Source: an uncultured Carboxylicivirga sp. (GTDB lineage Bacteria > Bacteroidota > Bacteroidia > Bacteroidales > Marinilabiliaceae). From it: 64,000 nt of DNA. Position 1 is the first letter of the stretch, and every line of letters starts with the position of its first letter. The stretch lies in assembly GCF_963668385.1 (NCBI RefSeq), contig NZ_OY764327.1, forward strand, positions 3,134,501 through 3,198,500, written 5' to 3'. Shown piece by piece: positions 18,622-30,345 of this stretch. The position numbers and the translations under genes are program-made. The notes beneath the pieces were generated by a model. It was not told where the DNA came from. It searched no databases and worked only from the letters and a program-made list of their open reading frames with translations.

Positions 18622-21054
18622 ATGAATAAAAATATATCAGCAACTATGAAAATTAGGAATTTCATTTCTTTATTTCCTTTGATGTTAATTTCCTGTGTAA
18701 ATCAGCCAAGTAAAGATGTTTATGAAAATACAATGTGGTATGCTCAACCTGCCGAACAGTGGGAAGAAAGTCTACCAATTGGAAATGGTAGAATTGGCGC
18801 TATGGTTTATGGCCGAACCGATACAGAGCACATTCAACTAAATGATGATTCGATGTGGCCGGGAAAGATGGAATGGGATAATCCTGTTGGTCGACCTGAA
18901 GATTTGAAAAAAATCAGACAATACCTTTTCGAAGGTAAAAATGATAAGGCAGATGCCCTATTGATTGAGAAATTCTCGAATAAAAGTGTTGGTAGATCGC
19001 ATCAAACGTTAGGTGATTTATTTATAGAATTGAATCATGACAATGTTACCGATTATCGTAGAGAATTGGATTTAGAAAAAGCGATCACTTATACATCCTA
19101 TAAAACCAATGGAAAAGAAGTAACAGAAAAGGTTTTTGCGACGAATCCTCATCAGGCCATTATTATTGAATTGAGTTCTAAATCTGAAGAGGGATTAAAT
19201 GGGAAATTATTGTTTTCTCGTCCTGAAGATGAAGGTCATCCAACCGTAACCGTTAGTGTGGATGATTCTGGTAATTTGCTCATGGATGGGGAGGTGACTC
19301 AGTATGGTGGAGCTTTCGATTCAAAGCCTGATCCAATTACCTATGGGGTGAAGTTTCAAACTCGTTTGAAAGTGGTTAATCAGGACGGTGAAGTTATTTC
19401 TGGTGATGATTACTTGCAGTTGAAAGGTGTAAAAAAGGCGGTGATCTATTTGGTTTCAAATAGCTCGTTTTATCATGATGACTATATTATCCAAAATAAA
19501 AAGCAACTGCAAAATGTTGTTAATACTGAACTTGCCAAAGTTGAGGAAGAACATATAAAAGATCATCAACAATTTTATTCAAGGGTTCATATTAATCTTG
19601 AGCACGATAGAATGGATACTATCCCTACTGATGCACGATTAAAACGAATTCAGGAAGGTGCAGTTGATTTGGGTATGGAAGAGTTGCTGTTTAATTATGG
19701 TCGATATTTATTGATAGGTTGCTCGCGCGAAGGAACCTTACCCGCCAATCTGCAAGGATTATGGAATCCTCATATTTTCGCTCCCTGGAATGGAGATTAT
19801 CATTTAAATATCAATCTTCAGATGAATTATTGGTTGGCTAATAATACCAATCTGGATGAGTTGAATATGCCTTTGTTCGACTATGTGGATCGTTTAATCG
19901 AAAATGGTAAAGAAACAGCTAAAGTGAATTTTGGTTGTCGTGGCTCATTTATTCCTCATGCTACAGATATTTGGGCAGTAACCTGGCTGAGAGCTCCAAC
20001 TGCATATTGGGGAGGTTCGTTTGGTGCCGGAGGTTGGTTAATGCAGCATTACTGGCAACATTACGAATATACTCAGGATAAAGAATTTCTTAAAAACAGA
20101 GCCTATCCTGCCATAAAAGAAGTGGCTCAGTTTTATTCTGATTGGTTGATAGAAGATCCTCGTGATGGAAGGTTGGTAGCAGCGCCATCAACATCTCCAG
20201 AAAACCAGTTTTATAATACCGATGGAAAAGCTGTGGCAACCTGCATGGGCAGCGCCATGGATCAACAGGTAATTGCCGAAGTATTTGGTGAATATGTTGC
20301 GGCATGCGAGGTGCTGGGAGAAGATAATGAGTTGCTTCAAACCATTAAAGAACAATTAACTCGCCTGCGTCCTGGTTTTCAAATTGGCTCAGATGGAAGA
20401 ATTCTTGAATGGGACAGAGAGTATAAAGAAGTGGAACCAGGGCATCGTCATATGTCACATTTATATGGATTTCATCCAGGGATTGCCATCAATGAAAGCA
20501 ATCACCCTGAGTTGATGGAAGGCATTAAAAAAACGCTTCAATATCGTTTGGATAATGGTGGTGCCGGAACAGGGTGGAGTCGTGCCTGGCTAATAAATTT
20601 ATATGCCCGTTTGTTGGATGGAGATGAGGCACATAAGCACATACAATTCTTGTTTCAACGATCGATGTATGCAAATCTTTTTGACTCACATCCACCATTT
20701 CAGATTGATGGAAATTTTGGATATTCGGCAGGTTTGGCAGAATTATTGGTACAGAGTCATAAAGGATATATTGAGTTTTTACCTGCATTACCATCTGCTT
20801 ATGAAAACGGAGCGTTTGATGGTTTAAAAGTGAGAGGAGATGCTGTAGTGTCGGCTCAATGGGAGAATAACCAACTCAGAAAAGCTAAATTAGTAGCCTT
20901 AAAACAAGGCGATTTTAAAATATTAAAACCCAAATCAGTTAGAGAAATATCAGCCAAAGTTGATGGAAAGAAAGTAGAAGAGAGAGAAGAGAATGGTTTG
21001 TTGCAAGTAAGTCTGAAGAAAGGGCAGGTACTTGAAATAAGCTGTTCGAATTAG
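18622..21054 (+). CDS. GH95 alpha-L-fucosidase/alpha-galactosidase-type lipoprotein
   Basis: Family GH95 enzymes cleave terminal alpha-1,2-fucose (some cleave alpha-L-galactose) with inversion. The 810-residue protein has a lipobox (LMLISC), so it is membrane-anchored, then the GH95 N-terminal domain (MWYAQPAEQWEESLPIGNGR) and the (alpha/alpha)6 barrel. Residues matching the known catalytic set are present: N396 and N398 in HLNINLQMNYW, E527 in STSPENQ as general acid, and D696 in QIDGNFGYSAG. The internal ATG at 18646 (MKIRNF) is the more usual lipoprotein start. The GH2 gene follows after 26 bases, so both probably act on the same galactose- and fucose-containing glycan. No SusC/SusD pair is nearby. 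Confidence 0.9.
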   Translation: MNKNISATMKIRNFISLFPLMLISCVNQPSKDVYENTMWYAQPAEQWEESLPIGNGRIGAMVYGRTDTEHIQLNDDSMWPGKMEWDNPVGRPEDLKKIRQYLFEGKNDKADALLIEKFSNKSVGRSHQTLGDLFIELNHDNVTDYRRELDLEKAITYTSYKTNGKEVTEKVFATNPHQAIIIELSSKSEEGLNGKLLFSRPEDEGHPTVTVSVDDSGNLLMDGEVTQYGGAFDSKPDPITYGVKFQTRLKVVNQDGEVISGDDYLQLKGVKKAVIYLVSNSSFYHDDYIIQNKKQLQNVVNTELAKVEEEHIKDHQQFYSRVHINLEHDRMDTIPTDARLKRIQEGAVDLGMEELLFNYGRYLLIGCSREGTLPANLQGLWNPHIFAPWNGDYHLNINLQMNYWLANNTNLDELNMPLFDYVDRLIENGKETAKVNFGCRGSFIPHATDIWAVTWLRAPTAYWGGSFGAGGWLMQHYWQHYEYTQDKEFLKNRAYPAIKEVAQFYSDWLIEDPRDGRLVAAPSTSPENQFYNTDGKAVATCMGSAMDQQVIAEVFGEYVAACEVLGEDNELLQTIKEQLTRLRPGFQIGSDGRILEWDREYKEVEPGHRHMSHLYGFHPGIAINESNHPELMEGIKKTLQYRLDNGGAGTGWSRAWLINLYARLLDGDEAHKHIQFLFQRSMYANLFDSHPPFQIDGNFGYSAGLAELLVQSHKGYIEFLPALPSAYENGAFDGLKVRGDAVVSAQWENNQLRKAKLVALKQGDFKILKPKSVREISAKVDGKKVEEREENGLLQVSLKKGQVLEISCSN

Positions 21055-21080
21055 ATAATAAACCTAGAAGAATTACTTAA

Positions 21081-24422
<3,342 letters not shown>

Positions 24423-24505
24423 TAGTTTGTTAGTTTTTAGACTGAAGGCAGTAGTTTGCTCTGGTGCTGAAAAAACTTTAACAGGCTAACAAATTATGAA
24501 ATTAA

Positions 24506-24545
24506 AAAAGATGCTGTTCTCATTTGAGGGCAGCATCTTTTCTTT
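24506..24545 (+). terminator. Rho-independent terminator after the GH2 gene
   Basis: AAAAGATGCTG pairs with CAGCATCTTTT around a 14-base loop and is followed by CTTTT. Confidence 0.8.
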
Positions 24546-24661
24546 TGAAATGAAATTTTTGCAATTAATCTATTTCTTCTGCCTGTTCACCTTCAGCCTT
24601 CTAAACAGCTTGTTTTAATTTGTTATTAACCCGATATTGTAGACAACAAAAATCCCTTCAT

Positions 24662-25708
24662 ATGAAAATTATCAAAACCGGAATAGCTTCTTATGGTATG
24701 TCAGGTCGTATCTTTCATGGGCCTTCGTTAAAAGTGTTAGGCGAACAGTTCGACGTTGTCGGAGTATTTGAACGGACAAAGAAAGAATCAACGCAATTAT
24801 TTCCTCAGGCTACTATTTACCGTTCGTTTACCGAATTATTAGCCAATCCCGCAATAGAACTGGTGATCGTTAATACGCCTGATCATCTTCATTACAGTAT
24901 GACTAAAGAAGCTTTACTGGCCGGGAAGCATGTGGTGGTTGAAAAGCCTTTCACTTTATCTGTTGAAGAGGCTGATGAGTTAATAGAGCTGGCTAAAAAG
25001 CAAAATAAGGTGCTATCCGTCTATCAAAACAGGCGGTATGATGGCAACTTTAAAACAGTTAAGAAGATAATTGAACAGGGTTTATTGGGGCGTTTGGTGG
25101 AGCTGGAAATTCATTACGACAGATATCGAAAAGAAATTCGTGAAGGAAGCTGGAAGGAGGAAGGTGACGACAGGGTAGGAGTGTTGTTTAACCTGGGAGC
25201 TCATCTGGTTGATCAGGTGGTACAATTGGTGGGCATGCCTGAAGGGGTTACGGCAAAACTGGCTAAAGTAAGAGATAATTCGGTGGTGAATGATTATATG
25301 AATATCCGTTTGGATTACCCGTATCTGCAGGTGATTCTGCGATCGTCATATCTGGTAAGATCACCAGGACCCATGTATGCTTTACACGGAGTTGAAGGAT
25401 CGTATGTGAAATATGGTGGTGATCCACAGGAAGAATTATTGGCAAAAGGAGAATTACCAATAGGCAATGACTGGGGAAAAGAAGATGAAAAGAATTGGGG
25501 TAAGCTGGTAACTAATTTTGAGGGGATTGATTACAATGGCACCATCGAAACAGCAGCCGGATGCTATCCTGATTTTTATCGCGATTTATACGCATGTATA
25601 GTTATGGGTGAAGCTAATCCAGTTCCGCCGGAACAGGTACGCGAAACCGTGCGGATTTTAAATACCGCTGTCGAAAGCCATTTAAAGGGGCAAACTATTT
25701 ATAGGTAG
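24662..25708 (+). CDS. Gfo/Idh/MocA-family NAD(P)-dependent oxidoreductase
   Basis: Members oxidise or reduce sugars and related polyols. The 348-residue protein has an N-terminal Rossmann fold (IKTGIASYGMSGRIFHGP, a variant of the GxGxxG loop with Ser in place of the last Gly), the conserved EKPF motif with the catalytic Lys (VVVEKPFTLSVEEADEL), and a C-terminal alpha/beta domain with LGAHLVDQVVQLVG. I start it at the ATG at 24662 because the upstream extension has no family match. It lies after the GH95-GH2 pair but beyond a terminator and 240 bases, so co-regulation is only inferred. The substrate cannot be deduced. Confidence 0.87.
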   Translation: MKIIKTGIASYGMSGRIFHGPSLKVLGEQFDVVGVFERTKKESTQLFPQATIYRSFTELLANPAIELVIVNTPDHLHYSMTKEALLAGKHVVVEKPFTLSVEEADELIELAKKQNKVLSVYQNRRYDGNFKTVKKIIEQGLLGRLVELEIHYDRYRKEIREGSWKEEGDDRVGVLFNLGAHLVDQVVQLVGMPEGVTAKLAKVRDNSVVNDYMNIRLDYPYLQVILRSSYLVRSPGPMYALHGVEGSYVKYGGDPQEELLAKGELPIGNDWGKEDEKNWGKLVTNFEGIDYNGTIETAAGCYPDFYRDLYACIVMGEANPVPPEQVRETVRILNTAVESHLKGQTIYR

Positions 25709-25732
25709 TTATACCGATCGTTTATCTCAATT

Positions 25733-26536
25733 CTAATGAACATCACTTATTATATTGTGTGAGGTATCTACCGTAATGTTTCCGTGATAATTCAACTTTC
25801 GAGCTTTTCCAGGCTTTACGCTGATACGTGCATCGGGGTCGGTAGGGCTATAATGCGTTTTGTTACTGGTGTATTTTGATCGTTTGGATTTGGCTCCTTG
25901 ACGTGTATTCTGCTCGGTGGACCATTTCTTTTGACGAGCAGCTATCTCATTGAGTTCGTCTTTAGTGGCCGAAACTTTTCTTTGTGAAGCTTGAGCTTTA
26001 TCCTTCTTGGCTTTTCTCACGGCTTGCTGATCACCATGAGAAATGGCTCTTATTTTAGATAAATGTTCTTCCAGTTCTTCTTCCGGAACTTTTAACTCCA
26101 GACTATCCATACTTGCATTGGCCTTGATAGGGGCGGCATCGGTAGCCTGAGTATGTCCGCTAACCAAACCACTGTCAACACACAATTTAAATATACGAGT
26201 AAATACCTTTTCGAAAATATCTTCGGGAAATAACTGACGGGTGCGGCTAACAGTGCTGTGCCAAGGCAAGGGTTCGTCAATATCATATCCCAGAAAATAC
26301 AATATATCCAGACGCATTGAACAATGCTCAATTAATTTACGATCACTAATGATATTCTCTAGATAGCCCACAATGCATAACTTGAAAAAGACACGAGGAT
26401 CAAGGCTTTTTTGACCGCAATTACCATAATAAGCTTCGGTGTCTTTTAGTAAAAAATCCAGATTCAATACTGACTTTAAGCGGCGGTAGAAGTTATGCTC
26501 TGGAACAACTTGACTGAGCTGAAAACTAACAAATAG
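25733..26536 (-). pseudogene. Truncated IS1182-family transposase
   Basis: The reading frame matches the N-terminal half of IS1182-type transposases: QLSQVVPEHNFYRRLKSVL, DPRVFFKLCIVGYLENII, SDRKLIEHCSMRLDILYFLG, PWHSTVSRTRQLFPE, then SGHTQATDAAPIKANASMDS (first catalytic Asp region) and DPDARISVKPGKARKLNYHG. The frame opens only at a stop codon at 26537-26539, without an ATG, and it ends about 265 codons in, right after NITVDTSHNIISDVH, where full-length members continue for some 250 residues with the rest of the DDE domain. Both ends are therefore lost and no terminal inverted repeats were found. It lies directly beside the cassette array and may have truncated it. Confidence 0.85.
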
Positions 26537-26630
26537 CTAAGCCTGATATTCTTTATTGCCTTGCATGCCTTAAGTTAATAATTTTTTGGCGATTTGCTAG
26601 TTGTGCAACAGTTACATTTGTTGTGCTGCG

Positions 26631-27185
26631 TTATTTTTTCTTTTTTGATAATCCATTAAATTTAATTTCAAAGTAGCTTGCAAATTGTGTATTTGGAATT
26701 CCCGCTTCGTCAAAATTTAGTATTAACTTATCATCTAAAATCACTATCGTATCAGGAATAAAGTTATTGTCATAAGGTTTATTGTGAAAGATAATTTTAT
26801 TTCCTTGTAATTCATATTCTCCTTTAAACCATTCGTCTCCGAACATATGGTAACTCTGTAATTCGAACTTGTTATTTTCTCTTAATACCAAATTCATTCC
26901 CGTTAAATCATCACTCAAATGCGCTTCTAAAATTTTGTTACTTTTAAATAATTCCCAACTAAAACTGTCAATGATTATTATTGATAGAATAGTCAAAAAG
27001 CCTATTTGGATAGATTGTCTTTTTTTCTTTATAATTGAGAGTCCTAAAAGAAGCAAAAATACAAGTCCTAATACTCCCAATGGTAAGTATCCAAAAATCC
27101 AAAACTTACTCCATAAATAGTCTTTGAATATGTAACTTAGGATGACAAGGGCTCCAAATATTATAATCGATTTACTTTTTTTCAC
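26631..27185 (-). CDS. Hypothetical membrane protein (cassette gene A)
   Basis: I do not recognise this 184-residue protein. It has three predicted membrane helices in the first 80 residues (IIIFGALVILSYIF; YLPLGVLGLVFLLLLGLSII; IGFLTILSIIIIDSFSW), then a soluble domain of about 100 residues with alternating strands (GMNLVLRENNKFELQSYHMFG, EWFKGEYELQGNKIIFHNK), resembling small lipocalin-like domains that end in KLILNFDE. The tail is Lys-rich. It occupies almost all of cassette A between its two boundary repeats, which is normal for a cassette gene, and has no recognisable promoter of its own. Confidence 0.6.
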   Translation of the reverse strand: MKKSKSIIIFGALVILSYIFKDYLWSKFWIFGYLPLGVLGLVFLLLLGLSIIKKKRQSIQIGFLTILSIIIIDSFSWELFKSNKILEAHLSDDLTGMNLVLRENNKFELQSYHMFGDEWFKGEYELQGNKIIFHNKPYDNNFIPDTIVILDDKLILNFDEAGIPNTQFASYFEIKFNGLSKKKK

Positions 27186-27202
27186 TGTGTTTGTTTCTTA
27201 AT

Positions 27203-27404
27203 GCTGCACAACGTTAAGTATAAGAAACGTAAGTGATTTCGAAGCACTTACCTATCAAATTGCACTGAGCCAAATTTGCGTTTTGACACAAATTTAAAAG
27301 ATTTAACAAAACCGTCAAATCGCAGATTTGGCGGAGCTGATTAAATGCTCTAAAATTTCGTAATCCACTGAGCCACTTATGTTTTTTATACATTGTTGTA
27401 TGGC
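27203..27404 (-). repeat. attC-like recombination site between cassettes A and B
   Basis: The site spans GCTGCACAAC (27203-27212) to GTTGTATGGC (27395-27404). Inside, AAGTATAAGAAACGTAAGTG (27216-27235) is the reverse complement of the block at 27374-27394 with two mismatches and one inserted base. The arms therefore pair over about 20 bp plus the ACAAC/GTTGT core, with unpaired bases between the two stems, as in folded attC sites. The length of 202 bases is longer than most integron attC sites. Confidence 0.65.
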
Positions 27405-27408
27405 GTTT

Positions 27409-28599
27409 TTATTCATTCCCCCATTCATTTCCTGTGAATTTAATATCTTCAATCACAGGCTTTATAAATTTCTTATTCGCAGTGTATGTAACGCTCCAAA
27501 TTACTTCATATTTCGAACTACCTTCAAGATACTCAACTGTTTCAGGTAAACTCATAACCTCACGGGATGTTCTTCCTAAATTCTGATAAGCATCCAAGAA
27601 AGCTGATGTACTACCTTGCAAATTTCCTAATAGTGAAGCTGTGGCGGTCGGTCTATTTAAATCGGAGAGTCTTCTTGTTGCAGAAGGGTTATACTCTTTT
27701 TTGTATGCCTTAAGGTCAACTTTTACGGTGCTACTCCACCAAATACGCTGCTTTTCTTTTTTTACAAAATTTACTGGGGAAATATACCATGTGCCAGTTT
27801 CAACTTTTGTTGCTATTGAATCAGGTAATTTATATAATTCTGTATTAAATTTCTCCTTTAACGCTTTTCTTATTTCTTCTTTGTAATATATTGTTTCAGG
27901 ATTATCAGGCTCAAAGAACAACTCAGTTGCACTGCTTGATATTTCTGTAATAAGTTTCTCTTCAATCTCTGATACTAATATGTTTATCAATCCTTTTAAA
28001 CCCGTTAAATCACTAATGTATCGAATATTATTGCGTTCTTTAGTTCGTTCTTTAACTGCATCCATTAAAACTGAATCATTACAAACAAAAGCAATTCTAC
28101 AAGAACTAGCTGTTTTTGGGGAAGACTGTACTAATTGGTCAAATGCTTCAAGTATTAAGCAGTCTCTAAATCCTTTTTCGCTTTTATTGTCCTCAAATGG
28201 AGGAACTCGTTTAAGAGCTTTTTTAATAAGGGTATTCCATTCAATACTTTCAGTATCTAAAATTATTTTGCTCAGGTGATTTTCTTCGATTTGCTTTAAA
28301 ATATTACTTTTTACCCTATCTTGTATTATCTCCTCTGTAATATTTAAATTGTGACCTAAGAGAGTCTCTAATTTTCCAATTGGTTGAAGAAATTCAGTTC
28401 CCTTCTTTATCATCTGAAATTCTCTTTCCTTAATTACTGTATCAGGTAGATGCCAAGAAATATCTAAATCATGGTGAGTCAAATTATCTTTAATAAGGTC
28501 TGTTAGTTCTATATTTATCAAGTAACTAGCTGTACCAGAATAAATAGCATTTGTATCAAATACAACCTTAAGTTCAGGTTTCTTCTTTCTTTTTGCCAT
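27409..28599 (-). CDS. PIN-domain protein (cassette gene B)
   Basis: The 396-residue protein starts with a PIN-like nuclease domain at about 10-205: the first acidic residue in LKVVFDTNAIYSG, a central EKGFRDCLILEAF, and IAFVCNDSVLMDAV, which supply the acidic residues of a metal-dependent RNase site (DUF4935-like). The remaining 190 residues form a separate domain with strands and a WYISPVNFVKK...WWSSTVKVDLK segment that I do not recognise. No antitoxin lies beside it, so it is not a VapC-type pair. It fills cassette B exactly between the matching 10-bp repeats. An RNase role in defence or stress is plausible but unproven. Confidence 0.7.
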   Translation of the reverse strand: MAKRKKKPELKVVFDTNAIYSGTASYLINIELTDLIKDNLTHHDLDISWHLPDTVIKEREFQMIKKGTEFLQPIGKLETLLGHNLNITEEIIQDRVKSNILKQIEENHLSKIILDTESIEWNTLIKKALKRVPPFEDNKSEKGFRDCLILEAFDQLVQSSPKTASSCRIAFVCNDSVLMDAVKERTKERNNIRYISDLTGLKGLINILVSEIEEKLITEISSSATELFFEPDNPETIYYKEEIRKALKEKFNTELYKLPDSIATKVETGTWYISPVNFVKKEKQRIWWSSTVKVDLKAYKKEYNPSATRRLSDLNRPTATASLLGNLQGSTSAFLDAYQNLGRTSREVMSLPETVEYLEGSSKYEVIWSVTYTANKKFIKPVIEDIKFTGNEWGNE

Positions 28600-28644
28600 A
28601 TACTAATTTACTTAAATAATTTTCATTGCAGCACTATGCCAAAT

Positions 28645-28782
28645 GCCATACAACGGTTGCTGGATGAAGTCGTGGCGCATTAGTCGTGGTGTCGTGTCAC
28701 CCGCTAGGGGGACTAAGACGGTAGACTAAAGTGTCAGGACGAGCCGACCGAGCCATGCTTTATTTCCAGCGGGTTGTGTTTA
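28645..28782 (-). repeat. attC-like recombination site between cassettes B and C
   Basis: It runs from GCCATACAAC (28645-28654) to GTTGTGTTTA (28773-28782). The inner arms GCTGGATGAAGTCGTGGC (28659) and GCCATGCTTTATTTCCAGC (28752) pair imperfectly over about 16 bp. The 138-base site is visibly more GC-rich than the flanking genes, which suggests a folded single-strand structure. Size and two-stem layout match attC sites. Confidence 0.68.
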
Positions 28783-28787
28783 GTTCT

Positions 28788-29240
28788 TTATTTATCTATT
28801 AATCTCAATACAATTAATTGCGTAGGAGTTATCGTATAACCGTCCCAAATTCCAATTTCACCGATGGCATACAAGTTTTTTTCATAATGTTTCGGTTCAT
28901 CAAATAAAGTCATTGCCTGATAATTCTCTTGAATACTAATAGTTCCGCGACCAAGTCCTTTATTCTGCTTTAATACATATTCAAATTCTGTCTTGCTTTG
29001 TCGTTTTAATGAAATCAAAGATTCGTTTTTTGAGATTATGTCAAAGGAACTATATTTAATTTTCTCAGGTTTAACGTCAATCACTTTTATTCCCCATTGT
29101 TTCGTGTTGTCTGAAGGTAACGGGACTTTCCAGACCTTTATATTTAATATCTCCAAAAGGTCACTGTCAGAAATTAAGTCTTGGCTTGTTTTACAACCAA
29201 ATAATGAAATCACAAATATAACTAGTAACGATAATCTCAT
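28788..29240 (-). CDS. Hypothetical lipoprotein (cassette gene C)
   Basis: I do not recognise this family. The 150-residue protein starts at the ATG at 29240 (MRLSLLVIFVISLFGCKTSQ), giving a lipobox with Cys16, so it should be a membrane-anchored lipoprotein in the periplasm or outer membrane. The mature part is beta-rich with WKVPLPSDNTKQWGIKVID and YAIGEIGIWDGYTITPTQ. A longer reading from a TTG at 29267 would run through the cassette boundary repeat and is rejected. It is the only gene of cassette C, which ends 19 bases beyond the start codon. Confidence 0.6.
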   Translation of the reverse strand: MRLSLLVIFVISLFGCKTSQDLISDSDLLEILNIKVWKVPLPSDNTKQWGIKVIDVKPEKIKYSSFDIISKNESLISLKRQSKTEFEYVLKQNKGLGRGTISIQENYQAMTLFDEPKHYEKNLYAIGEIGIWDGYTITPTQLIVLRLIDK

Positions 29241-29258
29241 AAGTTCACTTTTTTGAAT

Positions 29259-29300
29259 TAAACACAACTATTCTGTAACCGTCGTTCTATGACGGTTATA
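29259..29300 (-). repeat. Outer boundary of cassette C with hairpin
   Basis: TAAACACAAC (29259-29268) closes cassette C. It is followed by a perfect 7-bp hairpin AACCGTC-GTTCTAT-GACGGTT (29277-29297). I see no matching ACAAC half on the far side, so this could be a degenerate site or the array start. From 29301 to 29615 I see no gene and no further repeat. Confidence 0.5.
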
Positions 29301-29615
29301 TTTTCTATGTACGCTGTTACTTTCAGCTAATGTAATATCTTTTTTTAACAGTATTATTTATTTGTAGGATTATTAGTGGGTGGTAAGCTCTATAACTTAC
29401 TATGTAGCCTTTTGGGGTAATGCCTTTTTAAATGAATTATTCTATGAGTTAGTATCGCTGAATAGTTTATGTATTTGTTGCGTTGAAAAATAAATAGGAA
29501 ACATATAAAAATAATTAGTAAATTATACTAGCTATTTAACTAATAAACATTGTTTATTATAAGAAATTTAAATCAGACGTGAGTTTGTAGTATTTTTAAT
29601 TAAACACAAATTAGT

Positions 29616-30329
29616 ATGACAAAAATCAAACTGTGGTTGTACGACAATCCACTTACAGAAAACCCTAACGATTACTCGGCTAAGGTATCTTCAGCCGGTA
29701 GTTTGAACTTAGATGATGTGGTAGATGGTATCATTGCCAATAGGAGCGAATACCAGCCAGAAACCATTCGAAGCATCGGAACACTCATATTTAACGAGAT
29801 AGGTGATAAGCTTAAGGATGGATATAACATAAATACTCCTTTGTTTTCAGCATCGTTAGCTGTGTCGGGTGTCTTTAACAGTAAAACGGCCTCTTTTTCG
29901 GGCAGCAATCACAAGCTTAAAATTAATTTACGTACTCATGGTGCTTTTCTTGCCGAATTGCAAAAGTTGGAAGTGGAAGTACTGGGTGTGGCGGATGTAG
30001 GTGGTGTTATTGGTAAGGTAATCGACTCTCAAACGGCTGAGGAAGATAGCACCATTACACCCAACGATGTTATACAAATTGAAGGAACCAAAATAAAGGT
30101 AGAAGGAGAAGCGGATACAGTTGGTGCCTTTTTAGTTAATCAAACCAATAGTGTAAGGGTTAAAATGGATAGGATCGTATCCAATAATCCATCCGAATTA
30201 TTGGTGTTGCTACCTGCTTTGGATACAGGCGATTATCAACTGCAGATTGTAACGCAGCACAGTGGGGGAGGTGTATTATTACAGGCTCCCCGAACCATTA
30301 TCTTTGACCATTTATTAACCGTATTGTAA
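29616..30329 (+). CDS. HU-like DNA-binding domain protein with DUF4469
   Basis: The 237-residue protein starts with an HU/IHF-like domain of the Bacteroidota HU-HIG type (KLWLYDNPLTENPNDYSAKVSSAGSL...RSEYQPETI, then VSGVFNSKTASFSG) and ends with a DUF4469 immunoglobulin-like domain (LLPALDTGDYQLQIVTQHS). Proteins of this type are widespread in the phylum and are thought to bind DNA or the nucleoid, but this is not tested for the family as a whole. There is no signal peptide. The gene stands alone; a 23-bp tandem repeat array begins 16 bases after its stop and its first hairpin could act as terminator. Confidence 0.8.
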   Translation: MTKIKLWLYDNPLTENPNDYSAKVSSAGSLNLDDVVDGIIANRSEYQPETIRSIGTLIFNEIGDKLKDGYNINTPLFSASLAVSGVFNSKTASFSGSNHKLKINLRTHGAFLAELQKLEVEVLGVADVGGVIGKVIDSQTAEEDSTITPNDVIQIEGTKIKVEGEADTVGAFLVNQTNSVRVKMDRIVSNNPSELLVLLPALDTGDYQLQIVTQHSGGGVLLQAPRTIIFDHLLTVL

Positions 30330-30345
30330 CGCAGGTAGTATAACA

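Larger units (their letters stand above)
26620..29268 (-). mobile_element. Integron-like gene-cassette array (three cassettes, no integrase in the window)
   Basis: Three consecutive minus-strand genes are each bracketed by a cassette-specific 10-bp inverted repeat with a GTTGT/ACAAC core: GTTGTGCTGC (26620) with GCTGCACAAC (27203), 9/10; GTTGTATGGC (27395) with GCCATACAAC (28645), 10/10; GTTGTGTTTA (28773) with TAAACACAAC (29259), 10/10. Between neighbouring cassettes lie longer imperfect inverted repeats. This is what integron attC logic predicts: each integrated cassette begins and ends with halves of its own site, and hybrid sites occur at the junctions. The core departs from the classical RYYYAAC/GTTRRRY (here RYACAAC/GTTGTRY). 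No intI-like gene is in the window. The array reading is inference from architecture. Confidence 0.7.

Noticed and set aside
28788-29267. The longer start (TTG at 29267) for the cassette C lipoprotein
   Set aside because: It would read through the 10-bp cassette boundary and add residues before a normal lipoprotein signal peptide that starts at the ATG at 29240.
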